A stretch of DNA of 44,102 nucleotides from the NCBI RefSeq assembly GCF_017356015.1, contig NZ_JAFIQV010000053.1, positions 1-44,102 on the forward strand, in the 5' to 3' direction. Within the stretch, counting starts at the first letter, position 1. Each line of letters begins with the position of its first letter. The position numbers and the translations under genes are program-made. The notes beneath the pieces are model-generated. The model made no database searches. It was not told the DNA's origin and saw only the letters and a list, made by a program, of their open reading frames with translations. Positions 17,383 to 25,024 of the stretch are shown here, one piece after another. The DNA is from Azospirillum sp. SYSU D00513 (lineage in GTDB: Bacteria > Pseudomonadota > Alphaproteobacteria > Azospirillales > Azospirillaceae).

Positions 17383-17964
17383 TCAGCCCCTGATCAGGGC
17401 CGGTTCCGCGAGGCGGCGGGCGTGGTCCCGCAGGTCGGTCGGCCAGCCTTCCGTGAGGCCGTGAAAGCGCGCGCGATCGCCGGCATAGAGCGCGCGTGAC
17501 GCCTCCTCCCACCCCGGCTGGTTGCCGAGCATCGCCATCATGAAGCGGTCGGCGGCGGCTTGCGCCTCGCGCGCGCGGCCACCTTCGGCACCTTCGGCGC
17601 GCGCGGTATCGACCAGACGGCGGATTGTTGCCGACGCCCCTTCCGGCTGGGCGGAGAGCCATTCCCAATGGCGCGGAAGGAGCGTCACCTCGCGCGCCGT
17701 GACGCCGAGCCTGGGGCGGCCCCGCGGCCGGCCGTTCGCCGGCACGCCGTCCGGCGTTCCGCGCAGCCGCTCGATGATCTCCCCGTCGCTTCCCCGCAGG
17801 TCGAAGTCGATCTGCCGTCCGGTCCGGTCATCGAAGACGAGGATCGCGCCGCTGTCCCCGCCGGCCTTCTTGACGGCCAGGGCCACGTCCCATGGCGTGC
17901 CCGAGGCGAGCCGCCGTTCGCCGAGAAAGGCCGTGCAGCTTCGGTCTTCGGTCAAAATCATCAT
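17383..17964 (-). CDS. DUF2239 family protein
   Basis: A 193-residue protein matching DUF2239 as I remember it: an N-terminal CTAFLGERRLASGTPWDVALAVK segment, ILVFDDRTGRQIDFDLRG, then RGRPRLGVTAREVTLLPRHWEWLSAQPEGASATIRRLVDTAR, which resembles a ribbon-helix-helix/DNA-binding type segment. The biochemical function of the family is not known to me. It is divergent from the GIY-YIG gene, and two palindromic sites lie between them, so a shared regulator, possibly this protein itself, is plausible. Confidence 0.8.
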   Translation of the reverse strand: MMILTEDRSCTAFLGERRLASGTPWDVALAVKKAGGDSGAILVFDDRTGRQIDFDLRGSDGEIIERLRGTPDGVPANGRPRGRPRLGVTAREVTLLPRHWEWLSAQPEGASATIRRLVDTARAEGAEGGRAREAQAAADRFMMAMLGNQPGWEEASRALYAGDRARFHGLTEGWPTDLRDHARRLAEPALIRG

Positions 17965-17987
17965 CCTCTCTGTCCGGACAGCCGTAA

Positions 17988-18034
17988 TTTATACCCGGAT
18001 AATAAACTTGCCGTCAATATCACCCGGGTGTAAA
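17988..18034. promoter_or_regulatory. Paired palindromic sites in the DUF2239 / GIY-YIG divergent promoter
   Basis: The left arm TTTATACCCGG (17988-17998) and the right arm CCGGGTGTAAA (18024-18034) form an inverted repeat with one mismatch. Each arm is centred on a smaller palindrome: TATACCCGGATA on the left and the perfect CACCCGGGTG (18021-18030) on the right. The AT-rich block TAATTTATACC / ATAATAAA is a likely promoter core. GTCCGGAC at 17972-17979 and GTCCGGAT at 18036-18043 flank the pair. This looks like a two-site operator serving both genes. Confidence 0.55.
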
Positions 18035-18098
18035 TGTCCGGATGAGGCCGCGCCGATGCGCGCACGGCCGGGCGATGGCGATGGGAACGGGGCTGGTT

Positions 18099-18434
18099 AT
18101 GAAGACCGAGGACAAGAAGGCCGCTGTGGCCGCCTACAAGGAGCGGAAGATTTCCGCCGGCATTTACGCCCTGCGTTGCGCGCCGACCGGGGAGGTCTGG
18201 GTGGGCGCGGCACCCGACTTGGGCACCATCCAGAACCGCCTGTGGTTCCAGCTCCGGCTGAACGGCAGCCCTTACCGGGAACTCCAGGCCGCCTGGAACC
18301 GGCACGGGGCGGACAGCATCACTTTCGAGGTGCTGGAGCCGCTGGACGAGGAGACCGCCGGCTATGCTCTCGGCGCCGCGCTGAAGGCGCGGGCACGTCA
18401 CTGGACCGAAACGCTGAACGCGCGCCTCATCTGA
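18099..18434 (+). CDS. GIY-YIG nuclease-fold protein
   Basis: A 111-residue protein with the GIY-YIG pattern AGIYALRCAPTGEVWVGAAPD, where GIY and the second motif (VWVG replacing YIG) are separated by 9 residues, followed by the conserved Arg in IQNRLWFQLR and a Glu in the C-terminal half. Stand-alone proteins of this size are common and mostly uncharacterised; related domains cut DNA in repair, transposition or restriction. The start is set at ATG 18099 (MKTEDKKAAV); in-frame upstream ATGs at 18075 and 18081 are possible. Confidence 0.75.
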   Translation: MKTEDKKAAVAAYKERKISAGIYALRCAPTGEVWVGAAPDLGTIQNRLWFQLRLNGSPYRELQAAWNRHGADSITFEVLEPLDEETAGYALGAALKARARHWTETLNARLI

Positions 18435-18449
18435 CGCGATTGATCTCAA

Positions 18450-18475
18450 GCGCTCGCCTGCCGCGCTCGCCTGCC
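18450..18475. repeat. 13-bp perfect tandem duplication
   Basis: GCGCTCGCCTGCC occurs twice head to tail (18450-18462 and 18463-18475), in the gap between the convergent GIY-YIG and GntR genes. Probably a slippage duplication with no evident function. Confidence 0.5.
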
Positions 18476-18486
18476 GCGGGAGCGCG

Positions 18487-19182
18487 TCAGTCCTCGCGGC
18501 CATCCTCGAACAGCCGCTGCACGGCATCGGCCGTGTTCTGGTAATGCGCCCGTAGGGCCTCGACCGCCGGCTCCGTCCGCCGCTCGATCGACAGCGTCAT
18601 GATCGCCTCATGCTCGCGGGCCACGTCGCGGCTCTGTCCGGGGATGCTGATCGACATGCGCCGGTAGCGGTCCGCCTTGACGAAGAGCTTTTCGCACAGG
18701 TCCAGCAGGATCGGCGAGCCGCAGGCCGAGAGCAGCGCCCGGTGGAAGGCGGCGTGCTTGCGGTCCCATTCCTCGCGCATCGCCGACGGAATGTCGTCGC
18801 GCTCCCTCGGCACGCGGGCCATGAGGTGGTGCGCCGCCAGGACGCGGCTTTCCCACTCCGCGTCGCCGTTCTGGATGGACAGGCGCAGCGCCTCCCCTTC
18901 CAGCAGCCTGCGGTTGGCGACGATATCCCGCAGTTCGGCCAACGACAGCGGGGCGACGCGGAAGCCGCGGTGGTCGTCGGAGATGGTGAAGCCTTCCGCC
19001 GTCAGCCGGGCCAGCGCCTCGCGCACGGGCGTCACGCTCATCCCGCAGAGGCTCTGCAGCTCCGCGAAGCGCAGGCGCTGGCCGGGCGCCAGCTCGCCCG
19101 AGCGGATGGCCCGGTGGATGGCGGCATAAGCATCGCCCGCCAGTGTGCCGCCGGCCACGCGCGCCTCGTCACGCTCCTTCAT
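18487..19182 (-). CDS. GntR/FadR-type transcriptional regulator
   Basis: A 231-residue regulator: an N-terminal winged helix (AIHRAIRSGELAPGQRLRFAELQSLCGMSVTPVREALARLTAEGF, residues about 20-65) and a C-terminal all-helical FCD effector domain (AAFHRALLSACGSPILLDLCEKLF and the HEAIM metal-ligand segment). The start is ATG 19182, with AAGGG 8 bases upstream; GTG 19188 is an alternative. It is divergent from the FAH-family hydrolase and SDR genes and is probably their repressor, released by a sugar-acid intermediate. Candidate operator: the palindrome at 19224-19239. Confidence 0.9.
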   Translation of the reverse strand: MKERDEARVAGGTLAGDAYAAIHRAIRSGELAPGQRLRFAELQSLCGMSVTPVREALARLTAEGFTISDDHRGFRVAPLSLAELRDIVANRRLLEGEALRLSIQNGDAEWESRVLAAHHLMARVPRERDDIPSAMREEWDRKHAAFHRALLSACGSPILLDLCEKLFVKADRYRRMSISIPGQSRDVAREHEAIMTLSIERRTEPAVEALRAHYQNTADAVQRLFEDGRED

Positions 19183-19223
19183 GGTCACGGCCCTTCATGG
19201 CTACCCCTTCCGTTCCGGCCGCC

Positions 19224-19239
19224 GGATTTTCGAAAATCC
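19224..19239. promoter_or_regulatory. 16-bp palindrome, candidate GntR operator
   Basis: GGATTTTCGAAAATCC is a perfect palindrome in the 171-bp divergent region between the GntR gene and the hydrolase gene. Partial repeats GTCGAAAATG (about 19248) and AAATTCGAAAAC (about 19303) lie downstream. TTGACT at 19259-19264 could be a -35 element for the hydrolase operon, although the matching -10 is poor. Confidence 0.5.
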
Positions 19240-19353
19240 TGTGAACCGTCGAAAATGTTTGACTTCGTACCTGACGAACGCAAACAGTACGTTAACGCAG
19301 CAAATTCGAAAACACGACGCCTTATCGGCGTCCATCACGAGAGGAGATCAGCC

Positions 19354-20196
19354 ATGAAGCTCGTCCGCTTTGGTGCCCCCGGCCAGGAGAAGCCCGGCCT
19401 CGTCGATGCCGACGGCCGCCTGCGCGACCTGTCGTCCGTCGTGGCGGACATCGACGGCAAGGCGCTCAGCCCGGAAAGCCTCGACCGCATCCGCGCGCTC
19501 GATCCCACGCAGCTCCCGCTGGTGCCGGAAGGCACGCGGCTCGGCTCCTGCGTGACCGGCGTCGGCAACTTCATCGCGGTCGGGCTGAACTACGCCGACC
19601 ACGCGGCCGAGAGCGGCATGCCCGTTCCGGAGGAGCCGGTCCTCTTCAACAAGGCCCCCTCCTGCATCGTCGGGCCGGACGACACCGTCATCATGCCGCC
19701 GGGCTCCGAGAAGACCGACTGGGAGGTCGAGCTGGCCATCGTGATCGGCAAGCAGGGCTCCTACGTCTCCGAGGCCGACGCCCTGGACTACGTCGCCGGC
19801 TACTGCGTCTGCAACGACGTGTCCGAGCGCGCGTACCAGCTGGAGCGCGGCGGCCAGTGGACCAAGGGCAAGGGCTGCCCGACCTTCGGTCCGCTCGGCC
19901 CCTGGATGGTGACCAAGGACGAGGTCGGGAACGTCGACGACCTCTCCATGTCGCTCGCCGTCAACGGTGAGACGGTCCAGAACGGCTCGACCCGGACGAT
20001 GATCTTCAAGGTCCCCTTCCTGGTCTCCTACATCTCGCAGTTCATGACCCTGATGCCCGGCGACGTCATCACCACCGGCACGCCTCCGGGCGTGGGCCTC
20101 GGCATGAAGCCGCCGCGCTACCTGAAGCACGGCGACACCATGCGGGTGGAGATCCAGAAGCTCGGCGTGCAGAACCAGAAGGTCGTCGCCTCCTGA
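19354..20196 (+). CDS. Fumarylacetoacetate hydrolase (FAH) family protein
   Basis: A 280-residue FAH-fold enzyme. The core has GLNYADHAAESG, then the metal-ligand pattern in KTDWEVELAIVIGKQG (Glu residues), GYCVCNDVSERAYQ and the C-terminal GDVITTGTPPGVG. FAH enzymes cleave C-C bonds in beta-diketo acids or hydrate keto-enoates. Paired with an SDR and a GntR regulator, the best guess is 2,4-diketo-3-deoxy-L-fuconate or -rhamnonate hydrolase in the non-phosphorylated L-fucose/L-rhamnose route; ureidoglycolate lyase is a less likely alternative name. The ribosome-binding site GAGGAGA precedes ATG 19354. Confidence 0.85.
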   Translation: MKLVRFGAPGQEKPGLVDADGRLRDLSSVVADIDGKALSPESLDRIRALDPTQLPLVPEGTRLGSCVTGVGNFIAVGLNYADHAAESGMPVPEEPVLFNKAPSCIVGPDDTVIMPPGSEKTDWEVELAIVIGKQGSYVSEADALDYVAGYCVCNDVSERAYQLERGGQWTKGKGCPTFGPLGPWMVTKDEVGNVDDLSMSLAVNGETVQNGSTRTMIFKVPFLVSYISQFMTLMPGDVITTGTPPGVGLGMKPPRYLKHGDTMRVEIQKLGVQNQKVVAS

Positions 20197-20214
20197 TCCC
20201 TGTGTCCCATGAGC

Positions 20215-20245
20215 CCCTGCGCCGCTCCCCGTGGGCGGCGCAGGG
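20215..20245 (+). terminator. Intercistronic GC hairpin between FAH and SDR genes
   Basis: The perfect 11-bp arms CCCTGCGCCGC (20215-20225) and GCGGCGCAGGG (20235-20245) enclose a 9-base loop. There is no T-tract, so it is more likely an mRNA-stabilising or partial-termination element within the operon than a full terminator. The SDR start lies 64 bases downstream. Confidence 0.5.
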
Positions 20246-20308
20246 CATGGCCGGTCAAGGAACGGCCGGCAGGACAAGAGCCGAAACAAGAAAACTGGGA
20301 GGAAAGCG

Positions 20309-21055
20309 ATGAATCAGATCGATCTGGCTGGCCGGACCATGGTCGTCACCGGCGGCGCCCGCGGCATCGGCTACGCCATCGCCGAACGGCTCGTCCAGTC
20401 GGGCGCCAAGGTCGCCCTGTGGGACCTGCTCGGCGAGGAGGCCGAGGCCAGCGCGAGGACGCTCGCCAATGGCAGCATCGCCTGCGCCGTGAACGTCGCC
20501 GACGCGGCGTCGGTCGACGCTGCGGCCCGCCGCACCCGCGAGGCCTTCGGGCGCATCGACGGTCTGGTCAACGGCGCCGGCATCACCGGCCCAGTGAAGC
20601 CGCTGGCCGACTATTCCGTCGATGAATGGCGCAGCGTCGTCGAGGTCAACCTGACGGGCACCTTCAACTGCTGCCGCGCGGTCGTGCCGGTCATGCAGGA
20701 GAACAACTACGGACGGATCGTCAACATCGCGTCCGTCGCCGGCAAGGAAGGCAATCCGAACCTGGCCGCCTACAGCGCCGCGAAGGCCGGCATCATCGGC
20801 CTGACCAAGTCGCTCGGCAAGGAGCTGGCGAAGACGGGCATCGCCGTCAACTGCATCACCCCGACGACCGCCAAGACGCCGATCCTCGAGCAGCTGACGC
20901 CGGAATTCATCGAATACATGCGCGTCCGCATCCCGCGCGACCGCTTCGCCGAACTGAGCGAGATCGCCGCCATGGTGGCCTGGCTGCTGTCGGAGGAGAA
21001 CTCCTTCACCACCGCCGCGACCTTCGACCTGAGCGGCGGGCGCACGACCTACTGA
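20309..21055 (+). CDS. SDR-family dehydrogenase, probable keto-deoxy-sugar-acid dehydrogenase
   Basis: A 248-residue classical SDR: cofactor motif TGGARGIG near residues 13-20, NGAG, catalytic Ser in NIASVAG, and YSAAK as the Tyr-Lys pair. The C terminus DLSGGRTTY is characteristic of SDRs I associate with L-2-keto-3-deoxyrhamnonate or -fuconate 4-dehydrogenase, whose diketo product would feed the upstream FAH-family hydrolase. The ribosome-binding site GGGAGGA lies ahead of ATG 20309. The specific substrate is inferred from context; many relatives are annotated as generic oxidoreductases. Confidence 0.85.
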   Translation: MNQIDLAGRTMVVTGGARGIGYAIAERLVQSGAKVALWDLLGEEAEASARTLANGSIACAVNVADAASVDAAARRTREAFGRIDGLVNGAGITGPVKPLADYSVDEWRSVVEVNLTGTFNCCRAVVPVMQENNYGRIVNIASVAGKEGNPNLAAYSAAKAGIIGLTKSLGKELAKTGIAVNCITPTTAKTPILEQLTPEFIEYMRVRIPRDRFAELSEIAAMVAWLLSEENSFTTAATFDLSGGRTTY

Positions 21056-21117
21056 GGGCTGTCAACTCCAGACGGCCGGCCGATATCCGGGCAACCGGGC
21101 ATCGTCCGGCCCTCCCG

Positions 21118-21162
21118 CGGTTTTGATAATCACGATTATGATAATCGTGATTATCAAAACCG
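21118..21162. repeat. 45-bp perfect palindrome made of two smaller palindromes
   Basis: Twenty-two-base arms match perfectly around a single central G at 21140. Each arm itself contains the palindrome ATAATCNNGATTAT. It is strikingly AT-rich in a GC-rich setting and lies 62 bases after the SDR stop and 134 bases before OsmC. It could be a bidirectional terminator hairpin for the SDR operon or a multimeric operator for osmC; GATAAT-type hexamers recall Fur-like arrays, but the match is loose. There is no T-tract outside the arms. Confidence 0.75.
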
Positions 21163-21295
21163 TGGCCCTTCGTCCTCGTGCGGCACATCCCCTCCCCTCG
21201 CCTGTTGGTGCCCACGGCATGGCCTGGAAGGCCATGCCCCAACACGCAGTCCGGGCCGTGGCGCCCGGACCGGCACAACGAAGGAGGAGAGCGAG

Positions 21296-21721
21296 ATGGC
21301 GATACGGCAATCGGACGCCGAATGGCGCGGCGACCTCAAGCAGGGCAGCGGCACGATGCGGCTGGGCAGCGGGGCCTTCGAAGGGGCCTATTCCTTCCCC
21401 TCCCGCTTCGAGGACGGACAGGGCACGAACCCCGAGGAACTGATCGCGGCGGCGCACGCCGGCTGCTATTCGATGGCGCTCTCGGCGGGCCTCGCCAAGG
21501 CGGGCTTCACCCCGACGCGCGTCCGCACCACCGCCAAGGTCCATCTGGACATGGTGGGCGGCGCCCCGACCATCACCCGGATCGAGCTGGACTGCGACGC
21601 CGAGGTGCCGAACATCGAGGCGGCGGCCTTCAACGAGCAGGCCGAGACCGCCAAGAAGAACTGCCCCGTTTCCAAGGTTCTGGCGGGGGCGGAGATCTCC
21701 CTGAACGCCCGGCTCGCCTGA
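21296..21721 (+). CDS. osmC: OsmC-family peroxiredoxin
   Basis: A 141-residue OsmC-type thiol peroxidase that reduces organic hydroperoxides. The two redox cysteines are visible in HAGCYSMAL (about residue 57) and KKNCPVSKVL (about residue 122), with the usual N-terminal AEWRGDLKQGSG and NPEELIAAAHAGC context. AAGGAGG precedes ATG 21296. It is monocistronic, bounded by the long palindrome upstream and a GC hairpin downstream. Whether it follows osmotic or peroxide control cannot be told. Confidence 0.93.
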   Translation: MAIRQSDAEWRGDLKQGSGTMRLGSGAFEGAYSFPSRFEDGQGTNPEELIAAAHAGCYSMALSAGLAKAGFTPTRVRTTAKVHLDMVGGAPTITRIELDCDAEVPNIEAAAFNEQAETAKKNCPVSKVLAGAEISLNARLA

Positions 21722-21735
21722 TCCCCGGATCGGGG

Positions 21736-21767
21736 CCGCCGCCCGGATGATCCCCGCCGGGCGGCGG
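21736..21767 (+). terminator. GC hairpin after osmC
   Basis: The perfect 11-bp arms CCGCCGCCCGG (21736-21746) and CCGGGCGGCGG (21757-21767) with a 10-base loop begin 15 bases after the osmC stop. No T-run follows, so termination would be of the GC-hairpin type without U-tract. Confidence 0.55.
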
Positions 21768-21886
21768 TCAAGCGGTCCGATTGTCAGCCCTTCGCCCTCG
21801 GCCGGAATTCGGGCTGGTTTGCGCAAGTCGCGCTGTCTATAATCCGCGCCCAAACCGTGACGCCTTTCGGACCGGAGCCCGTCGCT

Positions 21887-22273
21887 TTGAGCAAGACCGT
21901 AATCGTCGTCGATGACAGCAAGCTTTCCCGCATGCAGGTGCGTGGCATCATCTTGCGCAAGCAGCCGGAATGGACGGTGATCGAAGCCGCCAACAGCGCT
22001 GAACTTTATGAAAAACTCGACCAAAGTGATATCCATATCGCCATAATCGATTTCAATATGCCCGGCGACAACGGGCTGGAGGCGGCGGGGCGGCTGCGCG
22101 AGGTGCGGCCGGACATCCACATCGCGATCATCACGGCCAACGCCCAGGATTCGGTGGTGTCGGGCATCCGGGCGCTGAACGCCGCCTTCATGCCCAAGCC
22201 GCTGGACGAGGAGCAGGTCGGACGCTTCCTGATGTCGGCCAACCTGCCGCCGCGCCGGACCACCGGCGCATGA
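21887..22273 (+). CDS. CheY-like response regulator
   Basis: A 128-residue single receiver domain: VIVVDDSKLSR (acidic pocket), phospho-acceptor in IAIIDFNMPGDNG, Thr in IAIITANA, and Lys in AAFMPKPL. No output domain. The start is most likely TTG 21887 with GGAG 9 bases upstream; GTG 21857 is an alternative. Its last codons overlap the CheC start as ATGA, so CheC may be its dedicated phosphatase. First gene of the chemosensory-like cluster. Confidence 0.88.
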   Translation: MSKTVIVVDDSKLSRMQVRGIILRKQPEWTVIEAANSAELYEKLDQSDIHIAIIDFNMPGDNGLEAAGRLREVRPDIHIAIITANAQDSVVSGIRALNAAFMPKPLDEEQVGRFLMSANLPPRRTTGA

Positions 22274-22890
22274 CGCCGCTCGACGCGTTGGAACGCGACG
22301 CGCTGACCGAACTGGGCAACATCGGCACGGCGCGCGCCTCGACCGCGCTCAGCCGCATGGTGGGAAGCACGGTGCGGGTGTCGGTTCCGACCGTCGAGAT
22401 CCAGCCGGCCGCCCAGGCGGCCCTGGGGCTGGACGCCTCCTTTCCGGGACGGCTCGTCGTCATCGCCGAGTCCGTGTCGGGGATCGTGGAGGGTGCGGCC
22501 CTCCTGGCCTTCGCGGAAAGCAGCAGCCTGGACCTGGTGCAGGCCGTCCTGCCGCCGGGCGTTCCGCCGGAGGACGCGCCGGAGCTGGAACATGAGGCGC
22601 TGTGCGAGGTCGGCAACATCGTCCTGAACGGTTGCCTGTCCACCATCGCGAACATGCTGAAGATCGAGATCCAGACCGGCCTCCCGGCGGTGCAGCGCGG
22701 CACCGCGCTGGATTGCTTCGCCGGGGCCGGCGTCGCGACCGGGCCGGAGGCCTCGGCCCTGATCTTCCACGTCGCCTTCGTGGTGGAGGGGCGCGACCTC
22801 ACGGGCCGAATCGTGCTGGCGCTCGACGCGCGGTCCTTCGCGGGGCTGAAGACGCTCATCGGCGGCTACATCGCCCGCGTCCTGAAATGA
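22270..22890 (+). CDS. cheC: CheC-family CheY-P phosphatase
   Basis: A 206-residue CheC-type protein with two pseudo-repeated active-site helices: DALTELGN (D-x3-E-x2-N, about residues 10-17) followed 22 residues later by Pro, and EALCEVGN in the second half with the same 22-residue spacing to Pro. In the second helix Glu replaces the usual Asp/Ser, so one site may be weaker. It overlaps the response regulator by 4 bases (ATGA). No CheD partner is present in the window. Confidence 0.85.
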   Translation: MTPLDALERDALTELGNIGTARASTALSRMVGSTVRVSVPTVEIQPAAQAALGLDASFPGRLVVIAESVSGIVEGAALLAFAESSSLDLVQAVLPPGVPPEDAPELEHEALCEVGNIVLNGCLSTIANMLKIEIQTGLPAVQRGTALDCFAGAGVATGPEASALIFHVAFVVEGRDLTGRIVLALDARSFAGLKTLIGGYIARVLK

Positions 22891-23004
22891 CGGGGCGCGC
22901 GTCCGCGCATCCGGTGGCGCATCCGAGAACGATGCTCTTGAAATGAAACCGGGAAGCCGGGGCCGGTGACGGCGGCCGGCCGAATGGAGTTGGGGGAACA
23001 GGAC

Positions 23005-24993
23005 ATGGCGTTGGTCAAGAAGAAGCGGATCTCCACGGCCCTGGCCGCCCAAGGCCAGGACGGGCGGCAGGACGGCACGGACACCGCCGCCGGCACGGCC
23101 GCTTCGGGCGGACCGTCGGCCGAGGCCCGCGTGGCGGACGCCGCCGCCGCCACGACCGAGGCGAACCGCCGCCGCGCCCGCGCCAACACGCGCCGCCGCA
23201 AGGCCGCCGAGGGCATCGCCGCCGCGACGACCGAGCTGGCCAGCGGCGTGGCGCAGGCCGCGGCCGCCGCCGAGGAGCTGCGCAAGGCGATGGAGCAGAT
23301 CGCCTCGGGCGCGGAGGAGGCGGTCAGCGCCACCCAGCAGTCCCAGCGCATGGTCTCCCGCGCCGCCGCCCTGATCGCCAAGGCGCGCGGCAACGCCGAG
23401 ACCTCCATCGCCCGGATCGACTCCCTCCAGGGCACGGTGAAGGACGTCAGCGCCCAGATCCTGGGCTCGGTCGAAAGCATCGTCCGCGCCGCCGAGCGGC
23501 AGGAAACCGCCGTGGCGCTGGTCCGCGACCTGGAGCGCCGGGCGTCGGAAATCGGCACAATCGTCGTCGGCGTCGCCAACACCGCCGACCAGACCAACCT
23601 TCTGGCGCTGAACGCCGCCATCGAGGCGGCGCGGGCGGGTGACGCGGGCAAGGGCTTCGCCGTCGTCGCGGACGAGGTGCAGGGGCTGGCCGAACGGTCG
23701 GAGCGCAGCGCCAACGACATCCAGCAGATGGTGGCGCGCATCCAGGAGGCCGTGGGCATCATCGCCGAGGGCATCGTCACCTCCGCCGCCACCGCCACGA
23801 CGGAGGTGGAGCGCGGCCGCGCCATCGCCGACCGGCTGGAGAAGATCCGCACGGAGATGGTCGAGATCTCCCGTGGCGCGCAGGAGACCATCCGCGCCGC
23901 CATCGAGGCCGACACCGCCGCCGGCGAGGCGCAGAAGGGCGGCGAGACCATCGCGTCCGCCGCCGCCGAGCAGTCGGCGGCCAGCGAGGAGGCGCTCCAG
24001 ACCGTCGGCCAGCAGGCCGAGGCGCTGGCCCAGAGCGAAGAGGCCGCCGGCCAGCTCGCCGAGATCGCCGAGGAGATGACCGGCACCAGCGACGTCCGCC
24101 GCACCGCGGGCGAGCTGGCTTCCACCGCCGAGGAGCTGTCCGCCGCGATCGAGGAGATCAACCGGGCCGCCGCCCAGATCATGATCGCCATCAACCAGAT
24201 CTCGCGCGGCTCCCAGGCGCAGGGGGCCGCCACCCAGCAGTCGGCCACCGCCATCGCCGAGATCGACGCCGCCGCCCGGCTCAGCGCCGAGCGCGCGGCC
24301 TCCGCCCTGGAGGGATGCACGGCCATGGGCGCGCTGCTCGCCGAGACCAAGGACATGGTCGGCGCGCTGGCCGAAGGCGTGATGCAGTCCGTCGAGGCGA
24401 GCCGCCGCAGCGTCGAGCAGATCGAGGAGCTGGAGGAGATCGGCGACCGCATCGACAAGGTGGTGGACGCCATCACCACCATCTCCATCCAGACGGGCAT
24501 GCTCGCGGTGAGCGGCTCGATCGAGGCGGCGCGCGCCGGCGAGTTCGGCCGCGGCTTCACCGTGGTCAGCACCGACATCCGCAACCTCGCCCGCGACAGC
24601 TCCGAGAACGCCGAGCGGGTGAAGACCATCGTCAAGGCCATCCAGAAGCAGATCGCCCGCGTCCGCCGCGACATCGACGAGATCATGGCCACCGCGACCC
24701 AGGAGACGGCCCGCCACCGCGAGTTCGCCGCCAGCCTCGCCGCCGCCGCCCGCGAGCTTCAGGTCGTGATCCAGGGCAGCCGCGAGATCTCCGAGGCCGC
24801 CGGCGAGATGATCGGCGCCGTGCAGGAGACGCAGAAGGGCGTGGAGCAGATCGCCGCCGCCGCCGCCCAGGCCAACATGGCCTCGACCGAGGCGGCCAAG
24901 GCCGCCCGCGAGCAGGCCAAGGGCGTCGAGGAGCTGGCCGCCGCCGTCGAGGAAATCGCCGCCATGGCCGACGAGCTGCAGGGCGCGGCCTGA
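23005..24993 (+). CDS. Soluble chemoreceptor-like protein with two signalling hairpin tips
   Basis: A 662-residue methyl-accepting-chemotaxis-type protein without membrane segments or sensor domain. After a disordered, basic N terminus (about 1-70) come two complete-looking coiled-coil signalling hairpins. The first tip is canonical (QTNLLALNAAIEAARAG, about residues 195-211). The second is diverged (QTGMLAVSGSIEAARAG, about 494-510), and both are followed by GFxVVxxDxxxLAxxS. No sensory module is visible, so input may come through partner proteins. Double-hairpin receptors are known (e.g. DosM of Methylomicrobium). ATG 23005 is chosen; 22984 and 22966 are alternatives. Confidence 0.85.
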   Translation: MALVKKKRISTALAAQGQDGRQDGTDTAAGTAASGGPSAEARVADAAAATTEANRRRARANTRRRKAAEGIAAATTELASGVAQAAAAAEELRKAMEQIASGAEEAVSATQQSQRMVSRAAALIAKARGNAETSIARIDSLQGTVKDVSAQILGSVESIVRAAERQETAVALVRDLERRASEIGTIVVGVANTADQTNLLALNAAIEAARAGDAGKGFAVVADEVQGLAERSERSANDIQQMVARIQEAVGIIAEGIVTSAATATTEVERGRAIADRLEKIRTEMVEISRGAQETIRAAIEADTAAGEAQKGGETIASAAAEQSAASEEALQTVGQQAEALAQSEEAAGQLAEIAEEMTGTSDVRRTAGELASTAEELSAAIEEINRAAAQIMIAINQISRGSQAQGAATQQSATAIAEIDAAARLSAERAASALEGCTAMGALLAETKDMVGALAEGVMQSVEASRRSVEQIEELEEIGDRIDKVVDAITTISIQTGMLAVSGSIEAARAGEFGRGFTVVSTDIRNLARDSSENAERVKTIVKAIQKQIARVRRDIDEIMATATQETARHREFAASLAAAARELQVVIQGSREISEAAGEMIGAVQETQKGVEQIAAAAAQANMASTEAAKAAREQAKGVEELAAAVEEIAAMADELQGAA

Positions 24994-25024
24994 GCCGGCC
25001 CCGCAGCGATCAGGAGGACCGGCC

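Noticed and set aside
21118..21162. Fur box
   Set aside because: GATAAT-like hexamers are present, but their order and spacing do not match the Fur array well enough; kept only as a palindrome.
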